Shown: piece after piece, positions 38,631 through 51,648 of the stretch
Layout of the letters: each line of letters starts with the position of its first letter
Position numbering within the stretch: the stretch's first letter is position 1
Assembly (NCBI RefSeq): GCF_016859285.1
Contig: NC_053414.1
Coordinates: 27,734,261-27,798,260 of the forward strand
DNA: 64,000 bases
Reading direction: 5' to 3'
From: Xiphias gladius
Taxonomy: Eukaryota; Chordata; Actinopteri; Istiophoriformes; Xiphiidae
The notes under the pieces: generated by a model
The model's database searches: none
Seen by the model: only the letters and a program-made list of their open reading frames with translations
What the model was told of the DNA's origin: nothing
Position numbers and translations under genes: made by a program

Positions 38631-41600
38631 CCCCACAGAATAGAAATACCCCCATCATCAAAGAGAGAGAGAGAGGCAGACGTCGGGGCAGATAGAGAGG
38701 CAGAGAGATGCCAGGATATATGTTAAAAGAAGAGAAGAATATGAGGAAGAAAATGTGACAAAATGAAAATCAGTGTATATTTTGCCTTAGAAGAGTTACT
38801 GAAAGACAAAATGACTTTTTGATACCTTGATCATAATAAGAATCCAGTAACTAAAAGATTAAAAAGAGAGAACAGATGGAGTAAAGTGAAGGAAATGTGA
38901 GACTTTTACTGCTTCTACAGTGGGCTGCTACATACAGAGGATTTTCTAAGCCCTGACTCCAACAGCAGTTTCATAATATCGCAAGCCAGGCTGACCAGGT
39001 TCACATTTAAGAGCCTGTCACAAATTTATTCACTCCTATTCCCTTCAGTGCTGTAATCAAAAGGTTCTGGGACAAATAATAACAGGAAAAGCAATAAGGT
39101 GTGAGAAGCAATAACCTCGCTGCTCCGCCTCTAGGTGAGCAAAGAGATTCAGAGTGCGCATGAATCTCCCTCTTGATCACAGTGGGAAAAAGCTATTAAA
39201 TTAAAGCCCTCTGCCTTTTTTCTTGTGTGGGTGGGTAAAATGTTGTGCAGGGGGTTAGCTGCAAGAAGAGAGTCCAGGAGATATTTAGCCCAAAGTGCAC
39301 CCAAGGGGGAGGCGTAATGTGGTATGGAGCTGTAGCTCCAAGCATGGGTGAGGTCACATGTCGTCTGACATCAAGGCTTGACATGTGCTGGTGAGGACAG
39401 GGAGGAAATAAGGGGAGCAGCTGTTGACGAGATGAGCTCCTGATGCCGTTAGGTGAAACAATTCTTGGATTTAGTCAAAGGGCTCATTAATCCTGTCGCT
39501 TAAATGTTGTCAAATCACCACGCTCAAGGGAGAACCTGTGAATCCCACACTTCCCTCTCAGTGGCTGCTGAGAGTCACAGGAGTGCACAAAAAGAGGGGA
39601 GGTGGATAACAGCAGAAGGAAGTTAACGGAGCACCCCGGCGCGCGGCTCTTATTTGTGCATCTTGGGCTCCTCGATCCAGGTCCTCCCAATCACAACTGG
39701 ATTCAGCGACTGCATACGGTCAAGTTCCACCACCCAAAAGGACGCTCAAGCTGGCGAAACCTTTCGCAAAGGAAACAAAAGACAACTGACAACTTCCTTT
39801 AGCAAGTAGTGATGGTGTATGTGCAGTCAGCAAACTTGAGGGAAGAGAGAGGTAGAGGTATGACATGCATGTATGACATTGCAGTTACGCAGCGTACACA
39901 TCATAACCTGTAGGTCGCTAACACAACCTGTTTTTTTTTGTTTGTTTGTTTGTTTCTTCAACCACATCACAGATAATAGGAATTATGAGGTATATGCAAG
40001 GTAAGAAATACAAATGATTTGAACACTCAACCAAGGATAAATACTCTGGGTAAAAGTATAACACAATATTGGTGATTTTATAGTGTTTTATTTAACTTCT
40101 TCTTAACCAGGAAGTCTCTTTCAAGAAATACTTCACTAAAATTTGCATAAGCAGTAACCATGAGAACACACACTGTCAAATTCGGATATTCACATAAAGC
40201 ACAATAAGACAAGACTTGACACAAGACACTGGTCAGCCAAGGAGTTCTAGATGTAACTCCTAGTTATGCATTTACATTTACATAATATTTACATATGGTT
40301 TCAATGCATTTAGTTTTAGATTTACTGGTTTGTAAGTTATCAAGCAGGAACTCTACATTATGTTTTGGGTAAATATACCTGGAACACATGGTGTAAGAAA
40401 AACAAATTCGCATTCACGTCTGGTACCACTGGAAATATAGCAGGAACACAACTTCATAATTTTATGCTGTGATGCATAACATTCTACCAGGGTTCTTAGT
40501 ATGGGCAATGTAAATTACATAATCTCTAGTGGTAATTTATCCAAAATCTGATCATACATGTCATCGAACGCTGCAGCTAAACTGATGGGAAATAACAATA
40601 TAAAGCCAACAAAAGTCAGTGATGCCAGTGATCAGTATCTGGAGCATGGCTGCACCAAAGTCTGTGAAACACAGCTTGCAGCTGAATAGTGATTTGATTG
40701 ATCATTCTTCCCTCGGTTGGGAATATAGAACAGTTTTTTGTTCCTGCGTGGATTTTTTTATATTTTCATATAAAAAAATCTGTAGATAATGATCTCAATT
40801 ATGTGTTTCGACATGAGAGCTGTTAAGTAAAAGTCATTCTTCTACAGGACTGATTACTATGTTCTTCATTATAGTGTTTAAATAAGTCTAGTCAAGTTAA
40901 ATATATTTAGCTCAGAATCGCAAATCACATATTTGCCTCAAGGGCTTTACAATCTGCCCAGCATTCAACACCCTCTGTCCTCAGACCATGTCGTACTGTA
41001 AAGTTCAGGTGTCTTTCAGTTGTAAAAGAAAGAGGCACGAGACATCTGTGGTAATTGGCTGTAATTGTGGTAACCTGTGGCGACGTGTGGTGGATGCCAC
41101 GACAAATCCCGCACCACCACATAGACCAGAGCTCACTTTAAGCTTTAAGAAATTAGAGTGGTGGTAGAGCAGTCCCCCGTGTGTGTTCTTTTGACACGGC
41201 CACAGCCTTTGTGTGCGTGTGTGTGTCTGTCTGTGTGTGTCAGCCTGTGTCACGGTGAACACGTTAAGGGGTTAAAGGGAATTTGGTGCCAGCCTCCTCC
41301 AGCGGAAGGGGGGGGGGGGTTGCTGTGGGAACTGGGGCCCGCTGTCTGAGGTGATGGCCTGGGGTGCTACTGATGAAATGACATCAGTGCAAAAAACGCT
41401 CGGTGGATGTGACACAGGGACAGCATTTCAAAGTAGACACAAAGTTAGTCTCTTCTTTTTCAGTGTTCCTGTGTTTTTTGTCCTTTATATTTTTGCTCAA
41501 GAAATGTTCCCTTAAACCAGTTTTCTAGCTGTCTTTTCCATTTTAATAACATTATTAGCATGTTATTGTTGTGAATTCATTCTTATCATCATTCATTGAA

Positions 41601-42870
41601 TTTCTCTATTCCAATTTCCTCCACTTTTGGGATGCACCATTGAAACGGGCTTCCCGGATGGCACTCCAAATCCTCCTCATTCTCTGCCTATAGCCTCGGC
41701 CATTGTTGCTCTATACGATGGCACTGCTGACCTATACGAATAGGCCAACAACAGCCCCCCCCCCCCGCCCCCCTCCGGCATCCCCCGTGGCTGCGCTGTA
41801 TATGATCTGCTGAGTCGACAGGCCGCATAGGGTTACAAAGAGAGAGACAGAGAGAGAGACACAGACAGAGAGACAGACAGGGAGAGAGACAGAGAGCGCA
41901 CCGAGCGACAAGCTCAGCGGCGCGCGCACAAACCTTTGGGGTTTTTTTGGGGGTTTTTTTTTTTTTCATGCACAAGCACGAGCACGGTGGAGCGCACGAG
42001 CCGTTCAAGTTCCCACCTGCGTCGAGCTGGTCACAGTTAGCCAGAGGAATACCGGAAGTGTTCCTCCCTTGGCCCTCACCATCACGATTTGGGAGTTAAA
42101 AAAGAAAAGGATAAAGCCGCTCCTGCGATTATAATCGTTATTGATTCATCTGCCAATTATTTTTCTTGATAAATCCATTAATTGCTTAGTCTCTGAAATG
42201 ACTTCAAAGACATTCAAACTATGATTCGCCCTTATAAACCGTCGAAAAGCCACATACCCTCCTACTGGAGAAGCTGGAACCAGAGAAGGTTTGACAGCCT
42301 ATTTTTAACAAATTACCGAAGTGATCGAACAGTTTACTTAATTGTAAAAATAGTTGCTGATTGATTTTTCCTGTTGAGCAACAATTGATCAATTGACCAG
42401 GCTAATAATTCAGCTGTAGTATTGGGTAGCAAATATAAAAAATAGTAGAAAAAACTATTTATTAGAAAATATATTTATGACTGTAGCGACACTGTAGTTT
42501 ACCTGTAACCTAATGAAAAGGTGCAGTGTTACAGATACATTTTTTATAAACTGTGTCTCGTGGAGCTTTTCATTTAAGACCAAAATGAAAGTTGATTACT
42601 TAAAACCTCAAGCACAAAAAAAAAACAGATAATGTGGATAATCATATTTTCTATTCTCAAGGTAAGACTTCTTTAAATAATCATTGTAAAACACGCTTCG
42701 GGGTAAAACGTGGTTGATCAGTAGCGGTTAATTTTGAAGAGGCTAACCGGAAGTTTCATCTTCAGTTGCGATAAAGCTTTACGCTTTACGACCAACCGGC
42801 CTCGTTCAGAGTCATTGGCAAGAAGCGGCGACCGGCGCACACGCGCGAGCAGGAGGCCCCCGCGTGGACG
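38631..42870. other. Spacer between divergent crystallin promoters
   Basis: No gene is seen in this ~4.2 kb between two head-to-head crystallin promoters. It holds a perfect 12 bp-arm AT inverted repeat at 40751-40780 and a G-run at 41308-41319. It also has a C-run at 41755-41773 and a purine-rich AGAC/AGAG stretch at about 41837-41898. Shared lens control elements could lie here, but none can be pinpointed. Confidence 0.5.
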
Positions 42871-42953
42871 CCGGTATAAAGCGGAAACGCCAGGTTGAGA
42901 CGAAGGCTGACGTCAAACGGATTTGAGAGTGAGGAGCGAGAGGGGAGACCCAG
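42871..42953 (+). promoter_or_regulatory. TATA promoter and non-coding exon 1 of the broken beta-A crystallin
   Basis: TATAAAG lies at 42875-42881. A consensus donor (CCCAG|GTAAGG) follows with the exon ending at 42953. Transcription would start about 42905, giving a ~50 nt non-coding first exon as in other beta-crystallin genes. GCTGACGTCA at 42906-42915 matches the core of a Maf-response element (CRE-type) but lies at or just after the expected start site. The promoter still looks functional although the coding part is broken. Confidence 0.5.
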
Positions 42954-43306
42954 GTAAGGGGATGCGCGAGCGGGTGTCATGTCTGCCGTGGCTTCTCCCG
43001 GACCGCATATTTCTCTCTGTAGCTTTTCTGTGGCGACATACTGGCCCGCACGAGAGGTTGAGTGTCAAGGTGGAGGGGAAACACGGTTCTTTACAGCAAC
43101 CGGAAACTCTTCAGCGTCATTTCAAGTCCACATTTAACGAAAGAGACGAGTTTGTTGTTGTGCCATGAATGTGAGCTCGTCTTGTATCTGTTCCATTTGA
43201 CCGTTTAAGCCCCTTTTCTGATCCACGGCCCTTGTTCTCTCTCTCTCATCCTCTCTACTCTAGAAATGGATAGAGTCACTAAAACCCACATGAGCTCATC
43301 CATGTA

Positions 43307-44250
43307 GAGTCCTGGTTGAAATTAGGTGCACCCCTGAATTTTACTAACAGAATTTAGAATATCTTCAGAAATAAACGCAAATTATCTAATTTTGTTTAAT
43401 CAGAATATTTTTAGTAATGTCCAAGGATACTGAACATAAAAAAAAAAAAAAACTTGATAATAGTGATTATTTTCACCTTTTCCGTTTCAACCATTGTTTT
43501 GTGCTGCTGTATGTGTGCTTTGTGTCGCTGTCCTGCTGAAAGTCACAAGACCTTCGCCTCAAACCTGGTTTAGATCTAGTTAGAGGCAGCAAAGCAGCCC
43601 CACAGCATGATAGAAAACTCCATCATGTTTTACTGTAGGAAGGGTCTTCTTTTCCTTACGGGCTTCATTTTGTCATCTTTTAAACAAACTAATGCACTGC
43701 ATTCCCAGAGAGCTCTACTTTGGTATCATCTGTCCATAGAACATTACCCCAGAAAGACTGTGGCTTATCTATAAAAGTTTTTGCCAACATTACTCTTTCT
43801 TTCCATAGTGTCCTCCTTGGCCTTCGCCCATGGAGCCCTACTTGGTTTAGTGTGTGGTGTCCGGTACGGGCTGAAACCCCCACTCCAGATTGCTCCAGGT
43901 GAGCCTGAAGCTCTTTGGATGTCTCGCGTGGTGTTTTTTTTCCACAGTCCGCATCCACCTTCACAGACTTCTTCTTCTTAGCACCACGTCCTGGAAGCGT
44001 CTCTGGCGATGGCCTTGTAGCCTTTGGAATAGTTGTGTTTTTAATAATAGCATTTCTGATGCTCTCAGACAGCTCTCTTGTCTTTGCCACTGTGAAAAGG
44101 AAACTGGAAAAAAATTAGCCTTTTTTTATGCAGTAAAACCATCATTCATTGGTTAATTCAGGTCACGTGAACACTGAAAATAAGTTTATTTATTTTATTT
44201 TGTTTGAGGAACCTAAAATGCAGGTGTGCCGATAATTTTAACCAGGACTG
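43307..44250 (-). mobile_element. Tc1-like DNA transposon, internally deleted
   Basis: The ends are inverted copies: gagtcctggttgaaatta at 43307 and, read on the other strand from 44250, cagtcctggttaaaatta. Each end is flanked by TA (43305-43306 and 44251-44252), the Tc1/mariner target site. The minus-strand frame 43689-44090 is a transposase relic: MAKTRELSESIRNAIIKN, then a deletion joining to TLPGRGAKKK, then TLNQVGLHGRRPRRT, IDKPQSFWGNVLWTDDTKVE. The first catalytic Asp lies in LWTDD. Later parts survive only as traces (for example the DSDTKHT-type segment near 43510-43530). At 944 bp it is well short of a complete Tc1 (about 1.6 kb) and cannot encode active transposase. It lies in intron 1 of the broken crystallin. 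Confidence 0.9.
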
Positions 44251-44552
44251 TAGTTCCCTAGCATGGGTATAGCTCCTTTCTTTAAGGTGAATTCTCACAC
44301 ACACACACTGATAAACACAGACATATACACACACACACAGTACACACCCTCATGCCGCCCCCCTGTCTTCCCCAGTGTGCAGGTGACTGCGTTTGAGCAG
44401 GAGCATTTCCAGGGCAGGTGGTTGGAGTTCACGCTCAGAGTGCTGCAGCATCCACGACTGCAGCCTGGACAACATCCGCTCCAATCCGAGCGGAGAGTGG
44501 AGCGTGAGTCACACAGCCTGTACGCCTGCGAGTCTCAGCGGACTGCTGACTG

Positions 44553-44554
<2 letters not shown>

Positions 44555-44584
<30 letters not shown>
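44555..44584. repeat. (TG)n microsatellite
   Basis: About fifteen TG dinucleotides about 50 bp downstream of the third exon of the broken crystallin. Confidence 0.9.
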
Positions 44585-44585
<1 letters not shown>

Positions 44586-45089
44586 ATGTTTATGTAAGTG
44601 TGTGTCTGTGATATGGAGGTAGAAAGATAATGAGACGGGAAATAGTGTCCAGGTTCCCTATATAAAGCATGTCCCCTCTGGGTCGCACTTCTCTTCGCCA
44701 CAGTTTCCTTTTTCAAAAGAACATACCAAGAAAGAGTACTTTCATGATCCCCTGAGGAGCTAACAGGGTCTTTTCGCCAGTTTAAAAAGCCATTTAATCT
44801 GCGGCATTTTCTCTGTGTGGAGGCTGTTCAGACCTGCCCCGCGTGCCTCAACCGAGGTCAAGACTTCTCATCGGTCAGCAGCGGATATTTTAAGGCCACG
44901 TGACTGTTTTTATGGCTATTGATATGATGGTGTGCCACTTCCATTCCTCAAAGGGGTTTTAATGTACAACTTCTGGATAATTCCTCTGACAGCCCGTTTT
45001 GTCATCCTTTGTGTCCAGCATTACGTAATGTCTCACTTTATAGAAACGTACTTAAAGCTTATAAAATTAGATTAACCTACCCACGACCA

Positions 45090-45145
45090 TAATAATAATA
45101 ATAATATTATTATTATTAATAATAATAATAATAATAATAATATTG
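45090..45145. repeat. (AAT)n microsatellite with inverted centre
   Basis: AAT triplets switch to ATT triplets and back to AAT, so the tract can fold on itself. It lies in an intron of the broken crystallin. Confidence 0.85.
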
Positions 45146-47202
45146 TTATTCTTATTGTTATTAATAAAAACAATCAAAATGAAGTGTCAAATTAATTAAA
45201 GGTTATATTGTCTGTTTTCGTTGATAACCTCTGTGAATGTTCAGCATTTCAGCTCTTTCTGCTTGTGTGGGTAGGAAGAAGGCCCGTCATTCTGTGTCAG
45301 CTGCCTGTCACATTCCCTAAACATCTCTTCTTCCTTGGAACGAGCACCGTCTCTTCCTCTGCATACATCACCCAGCCATCTGCAGGAAACCCTTTTGAGC
45401 TCTCTCAAATCATTTAGGAGCCGAGGACAAGTTTTAACACCCGGGAACTTTTATGCACGGCACTTGTCCTTAACTCCGAGTGGAAGAGCGAACTTGTCTC
45501 ACCCTCAGTCGTTTGACGCACTTGAGACCAGCACTTTACTCTGAGCAGATTTATACATAACAGCCCAGGCCTTAGTCACGGTGCGTGAAGCTTGCCAAAG
45601 TCAGAGTAGTGATTCTCCGAACACCTGCTGAATTAAGCAGCTGAGTGCAGCTTTAACTCCATCGTATAAGAGCTGATTCTCAGAGAGAGAGAGCAACAGT
45701 ATCATTTGTAGACTTGGGAGGGAAATACGATCACTGAATACCAACTTGAGATTGTGTGGTAGACACTGAGTGGATGCATACAAGCCACAGTGGTTACAGG
45801 TTACATTCATTAACCAGACTTAGCCAAGCAAGCTGCCAGAGCAGTCTGGGAGTTGTCTCCTCACACGGCAAACATTCAATCTTCCTTGTCTTCTCTGTGA
45901 GGCCTGGCAAGAACATAAAACCTTGAAACTTCGGTGGTTGACACATTGTGAATTCAACCGAAGAACTGTCCTCGCTTGGCTGTTGACAAAATCCTTTTGT
46001 AGCCAACAGTAAAAACTCAAATGAATGATTGTCATTCTTTTTGAAAGCTAATGTAAAAGCTGACACAAAGGAAATTAAATGTTACAATGGACAGTGGACT
46101 GATCAATTTCTAAAATTGCCAGATATTATTTAATCATTTTTCTTAGTTGATCAGGAATTACACTTTCTGATTTAGGGGGGAGTATTAGATGTTTAAATTT
46201 ATTGGAATAAAAGTATAAAGCATGAGATGATGGAAATGCTGAAGTCAGTACAAGCACCTGGAAAATGTGCTTATCAGTGATTTTTCGGTTTAATTTCCCA
46301 GCTGCAGACTGCTCCTTCCTTTTTGTCTGCTGTCCCCTATCACCTGTCTGGTTTTAAGTTCCGACTGATTTCAGACAACACTGTGAAACATTTCAACTCT
46401 TCCCTCATGTGTCCAGCTGGGTTGGGTTACGAGCGCCATGGCTTCCAGGGCCAGCAGTTCATCCTGGAGAAAAAGCGCTGACCCTTACTGGGACACCTGC
46501 AGCGGCTCCCTGTCCTACCACACGGAGCGCTTCATGTCCTTTTCGCCCCGTCTACTGCGCTGTGAGTACCTGCAGGGGAGGGGTAGGGCTGAGATGAGAT
46601 GGAGGAAGAGAGAAGTGGGAGTGAAAGAGCAGGGGAGGGCGAATGGAAATGAGAGTGAGTGACAGAGTGATAGGAGTGATGGGGGGGGCACAGTGAGTGA
46701 CTGAGGCAGCTCAAAAATAGAAATGAGACAACTCAGTTGCGAATGTCTGCCCACTGCGTATGTCTGTCTGACAGACTTCAGGCTACCTTTAACACAGACT
46801 CTCTGGTCCACCCCCTCCACAGTCTCACCACAGCAGCCGTATGATGATCGATGAGAGGGGGAACTTAATGGGCCGCAGTACCGAGCTGTGCGACGACTAC
46901 CCCTGATTGCAGGCCATGGTAGGGCTCATGCTGAACCTGTCACACTCTAGTTCAAGATGACTGATTTGTGTTTTAGCATGAAAAAGAATCTGAGGACTTG
47001 AGAGAAAAAAATAAGAGGGGAAGGGAGATGGAAGCTGGAAAAAACCATAGCTGGATCTAATGGTTAAAACAGGTGTTAAGTGAACTAACATACCTGTCTA
47101 TTCTTAATGTAATCCTATCACTTGTACCACTTCAGGCATTCGGGTGCCAGATCATGACCTGAAGGATTCTGTTATGAATCATTCCCCATTCTCGTTTTAA
47201 AA

Positions 47203-47341
<139 letters not shown>

Positions 47342-47602
47342 TAAAAAAAAAATTGTACATGTGCAATCTTTTACATCTGCAAAAGGTTAATTATCTCACT
47401 TACTCTGTGTTGACTGGTCAGTTTGCTGCTTTGGTTCAGAGTGAAAAACTGCAGCAGTTATTTGCTGGGTTGCTATAAAATGGGATACAGATATTTGTGT
47501 ACATTACAGGATCAAATGTAATAACTTTGTAATAGCATGTTATGCAGTGCTCTGGTTTATTAACAAATACCCACAAAAAGACATTTCCATCAGCTTTATC
47601 TT

Positions 47603-47690
47603 TATCGCTAATTAGCAAATGTTAGCCTGCTAATATGCTAAACTAAGATGGTGAACAAGCTTAACATTTGCATGGTAACATTGTAATTGT
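47603..47690 (+). repeat. Dispersed repeat, family E copy 1
   Basis: Contains gctaattagcaaatgtta, then cctgctaatatgctaaacta and agatggtgaac. The same words appear at 49995-50045. This is a common-looking fish interspersed repeat of unknown class. Confidence 0.6.
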
Positions 47691-49371
47691 GCGCATATTG
47701 CGCGCAGTAAGTTAGGAACAGTGCCACCATTACTGTTTGTCCACCAGAGAACACTGACAAATTTTTTTTACAGGTAAAATGTCCCTCTCACTACTTATCA
47801 CCATTTGTAGATTTTCCTAAATCCCACACATTGGTCCTTTTAATCTCTGTCTTTGTACAGTTTCATGTGCTATGAGTGCCCGGACTACAGAGGCCAGCAG
47901 CACAACATGGAGTGTGCCAAACACCAGCTCTGGAGGAACTGGGGCTCCCACTGGCAGACTGGGCTCAGGCTAACACCTGGGCACTGTGCTTTGAGGGCCT
48001 GGAGATACTGCAAGTCCAAAGCCAACTTTAGGTTTGGTTCTGAGCTTAGAGCTTCATTAAGGCAGCACTGTGATTACAACACAAACCATCAGTGACGTAG
48101 CAGCCTATCCATATTCCTCTTAATACTCATTTTGTTTTAGTACAAGTGAAATGGGGTTCAGACTCAGAACGTGAGAAGTCCTTTCTGTAATTCCAGTGTG
48201 ATTGCACATATTCAGAGACGATGACAATTAACACATCAGTTCATCCGTAGGTTGATAATTAAGGATAGAACAGAAGGTGAAGCCAGCACAATGACATCAT
48301 GTTTTAAATGCAAAACACTTGGACTAAAAAATGATGCAGTTTATTATTCAACAGCATTTTGTTTGGTTAGAACTATGACTTAATATATTTGTAAAAACCT
48401 TGTATTTTAAGTTAATGCATCAGTAATTTGACACTAGAAAGTGATGCTTGTTATATTCCTCTATTTCTGATGTTCTTTTACAGCTTAAATAGGACTTTTA
48501 GACTGAAACTTGTTTTAAAGGGTCATTATAGTATTTCTACTCTTGCATAAGAAAGTGTTCATTGATATAGTCTAAAGTTATAAATGTGTAGGTATGTAAA
48601 TGTATTGTCACAATCACTGTAATGAAGAATCACATAAAATTACATTGGAGTCTTGCCATTCCCTTTCATTGGTCATACTTTCAAGTTTCCATGACTACAA
48701 GTGTTTGGCAGTCACCACTGGCGTAATATAAAGTTGGTGACTTCGACAACACACCACCCACCAGTTAAGAGAAGTACAATCACAGACAGCAGTGGTTAAG
48801 TTCAGTACAATCTTTAGTTAAATTTACAGGTGTAATAAAGAGAAAAGTACAAAGTGAATTCCTGTGAACACAGTAACAACACATTACATAAATTAAAAAC
48901 TTCATAGGGATCAGTGAACATCGAGTACCTTCGGCTTTGTTCACAGAAAGTAGGAAGTGATTTGCATTAAAACAATTCAATTTTAAATATCCACTAGACA
49001 ATGTGGATTCTATTCCTTTCTCCTACAGCTCGTTTAAATAGAAATGAACTCCAACCCTATTGTCTGAGTATAGTACCTACAAAAATATATATCAAATATC
49101 GGGCCACTAGTATGAAAGCATGACAGCTTGCAGTCCTGAGGAAAAAAAAAAAAAGCCTGGGTTATTTTCAACTGAATATGACGCAACTTCGGAAACTATA
49201 AATGGTCAGTAAAACAAAACCGGTGCAAGGAAATAAAGTGACAACTGTGTACAGTAAAGCAGAAACAGTAAGAATAATGTCTACGTTTTGTGTATTGCAT
49301 AACTAAACCTGCTGTGCACTGATGACCGCCCAAAATTCCCTCCCCCAAACGTGCCAACTGGTCATGATTAA

Positions 49372-49560
49372 TAGGCCTTTTTCACAGACATTTTGACTCG
49401 TCGTAGTAGCAAAAGCATGGGTGTTACTAAGAACATTATCAGTGGCTCCGTTTCATCCGAGCGCCCCAGTAAATCATGACAGTGCGACCGCTTGAACAAT
49501 ACCAGGACACTAAAACTGAAGCAGCTAAATGGAATTCAGCCATAGTTACTTTTATTTACA
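49372..49560 (+). repeat. Dispersed repeat, family D copy 1
   Basis: Shares ggcctttttcacagac, ttactaagaacattatcag, cccagtaaatcatgacagtg and aaactgaagcagctaaatgg with 62487-62690, in the same order and orientation. It is non-coding, so an interspersed repeat is the likely explanation. Confidence 0.65.
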
Positions 49561-49849
49561 ACTGTGATTTCAGCTTTAAGAAGACATTTTGACACGTCCC
49601 AATAGAAAAACAAACAAAGCTTTATGCATCAAGAAAAAATGAGATATCTAATAACTGTATTGTATGTAAAACTTTTTAATACTTTATAAGTCTCCAATTA
49701 ACACAAATTCTACAATTCTATTTAGGATTTATAAGGACATGTAGATACCCTGATATGTGTGCAGTTTCAAGACACGATCTGACCATGCTGTTTGTTGCAG
49801 GGACTTGTGCTAAATAGTGAGTTCCACCTGTTTTTTAGCCATGCTTCCG

Positions 49850-50045
49850 GCACGACTCCAGGGATGGCCACTTTGTTCCACACTGAAATGTCATCTATTG
49901 CATAGATTGCCATGAAATTATGCATTTATGGTCCCCAAAATACCTGCAAACTGATGACATTCCCATCAGCCTCAGCTGTACTTCTTCTTTAGTGCTAATT
50001 AGCAAATGTTAACCTGCTAACACGCTAAACTAAGATGGTGAACTT
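49850..50045 (+). repeat. Dispersed repeat, family E copy 2
   Basis: Contains gctaattagcaaatgttaac, then ctgctaacacgctaaacta and agatggtgaac, matching 47603-47650. The upstream part (ttccacactgaaatgtcatc to ccatgaaattatgcat) belongs to the same common-looking fish repeat but has no second copy here. Confidence 0.6.
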
Positions 50046-51648
50046 TATAGAGAGCAAAGTCCTGGCATCAGTCTGGGCTAGCCTCTGTTCCACTAGCTTC
50101 TGTGACTCAGCGCAGTCTCTCATTCAGCCTCTCTTTGGTGGGTCTTTATGAGAAAACCAAGCTTGTTCGTGGAGTTTACTTTCCATGCGCTCAAATAAAT
50201 CAGCATCCACCACAGCGGTTGCTGTAACAAATTGAAACCTTCATGATTTAACAAATTCATCTTTGTAGTTATAAGCTCTGCTGTCATTCAGTCCTCACTG
50301 TCCTGCTGTTATTGCACATGTTTAAATTACAGACCCCTTGACTCACTCATGGAATCTGGATAAAAGAAACACTATTAGATCTTGAAAAAAAATTTAATAA
50401 AAAAAAAAAAAAACCTACAAAAAATACTATCCTTATCCAAACATATGAATCAAGTCATACGACATACTATTGAGAACGGTTGTGTTCCAAAGCTGGATTA
50501 TAGTTTTAAATGTCAATGAGATTTTGAACGAGGTTTTCTTACTTCTGGAACAGATTCTGATAGTCCCGGTTTTACTTCGGCTCTCTATACCTGCTTAACA
50601 CCAGCATGTTAACTTTGTTACTGTGAGCGTGTTTGCATGCTAACATTAGAATTTACGGCACTGCTCTGAAGTAGGGCCGTTAGCATGGCTGTAGACTGTC
50701 TTGTTTATTGTTGTGTTGTACATGAAAACATTTGAGAGAGTCCACATTAGTAATAATGCCCCACTGTTTCCTGAAGTGCCTACCTTACTGGCAACAGCCA
50801 TGCATGACCAACCCTTGAACCTGTTGCACATTGAACTACACTTAAGCGTAAACATACCTTCATATTCAAGTTTTGCATAAATCTTATTTAAGCCCTTCTG
50901 ATCAACACATGAGAAACTGACATATGCCTGAGCTTCTGATACTGTCTCTTAGTAAGCTTGTTTTCTCTAACAAATGTGCATAAGTTAAGGGGTGGAAAGT
51001 AAACAAAGGCAGAAGAGCAAATATAACTACGGCTGTTTATGCTGTTCACATCCAGCGGGATCATGCCAGCTCTCTAAAAATGTCTCAATCAAAACACTCG
51101 TCACCCTGCGATTAAACTTAGAAAAATCAATTCCGCATTTCTTTTTCTGTCACTTACAGTTCTCTTTGTAGATATGTGCTCTTTTTAAATCAAACCTGTT
51201 TGTGTATTTCAGTTTGTTGAATGATGAAGCACAAAAGCAACTACAACCCCCTCTATAATTATGGGTACATTTGGTAAATATGAGCCACAAACTGCCACAA
51301 AAGAAAGAGAAAAGTATTCTTGTTGTATTCATTTTATCCAGTGTGTGCTTCCCTTTGAGACTGTGCCTATGTTAAATTGCAATATAGTTCTCCCACTTTC
51401 TCACCTTTTCATCTGGATGATTGTTGTGATTACAGCTGAACAAGTAATTCAAGCTTTTTCATTAAAGCTTATGCTAGAAAACACATTTTTGTTTAGTGTA
51501 GTATGAAAGTTACATTACGTTTAAATGTCTAAAAATATGAATGGAATCAAACACAACAGCATACAGCGCATGTATAACTCTCTTCCTCTCCTGTATCTCT
51601 GTCATCTGTCCATCATTTCCCCTCCTCCCTCCTCCTTTTTCTTTTCTC

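Larger units (their letters stand above)
47993..51648. other. Intergenic DNA between the broken crystallin and unc93b1
   Basis: No gene is recognised. Dispersed-repeat copies lie at 49372-49560 (family D), 49850-50045 (family E) and about 50590-50690, and A-runs near 49141-49154 and 50398-50413. The end nearest 51648 should contain the 3' untranslated region of unc93b1. Confidence 0.55.

Noticed and set aside
44263-44553. Single-frame protein across the second and third crystallin exons
   Set aside because: The frame reads through an intron, and the family match moves to other frames after LEFT.
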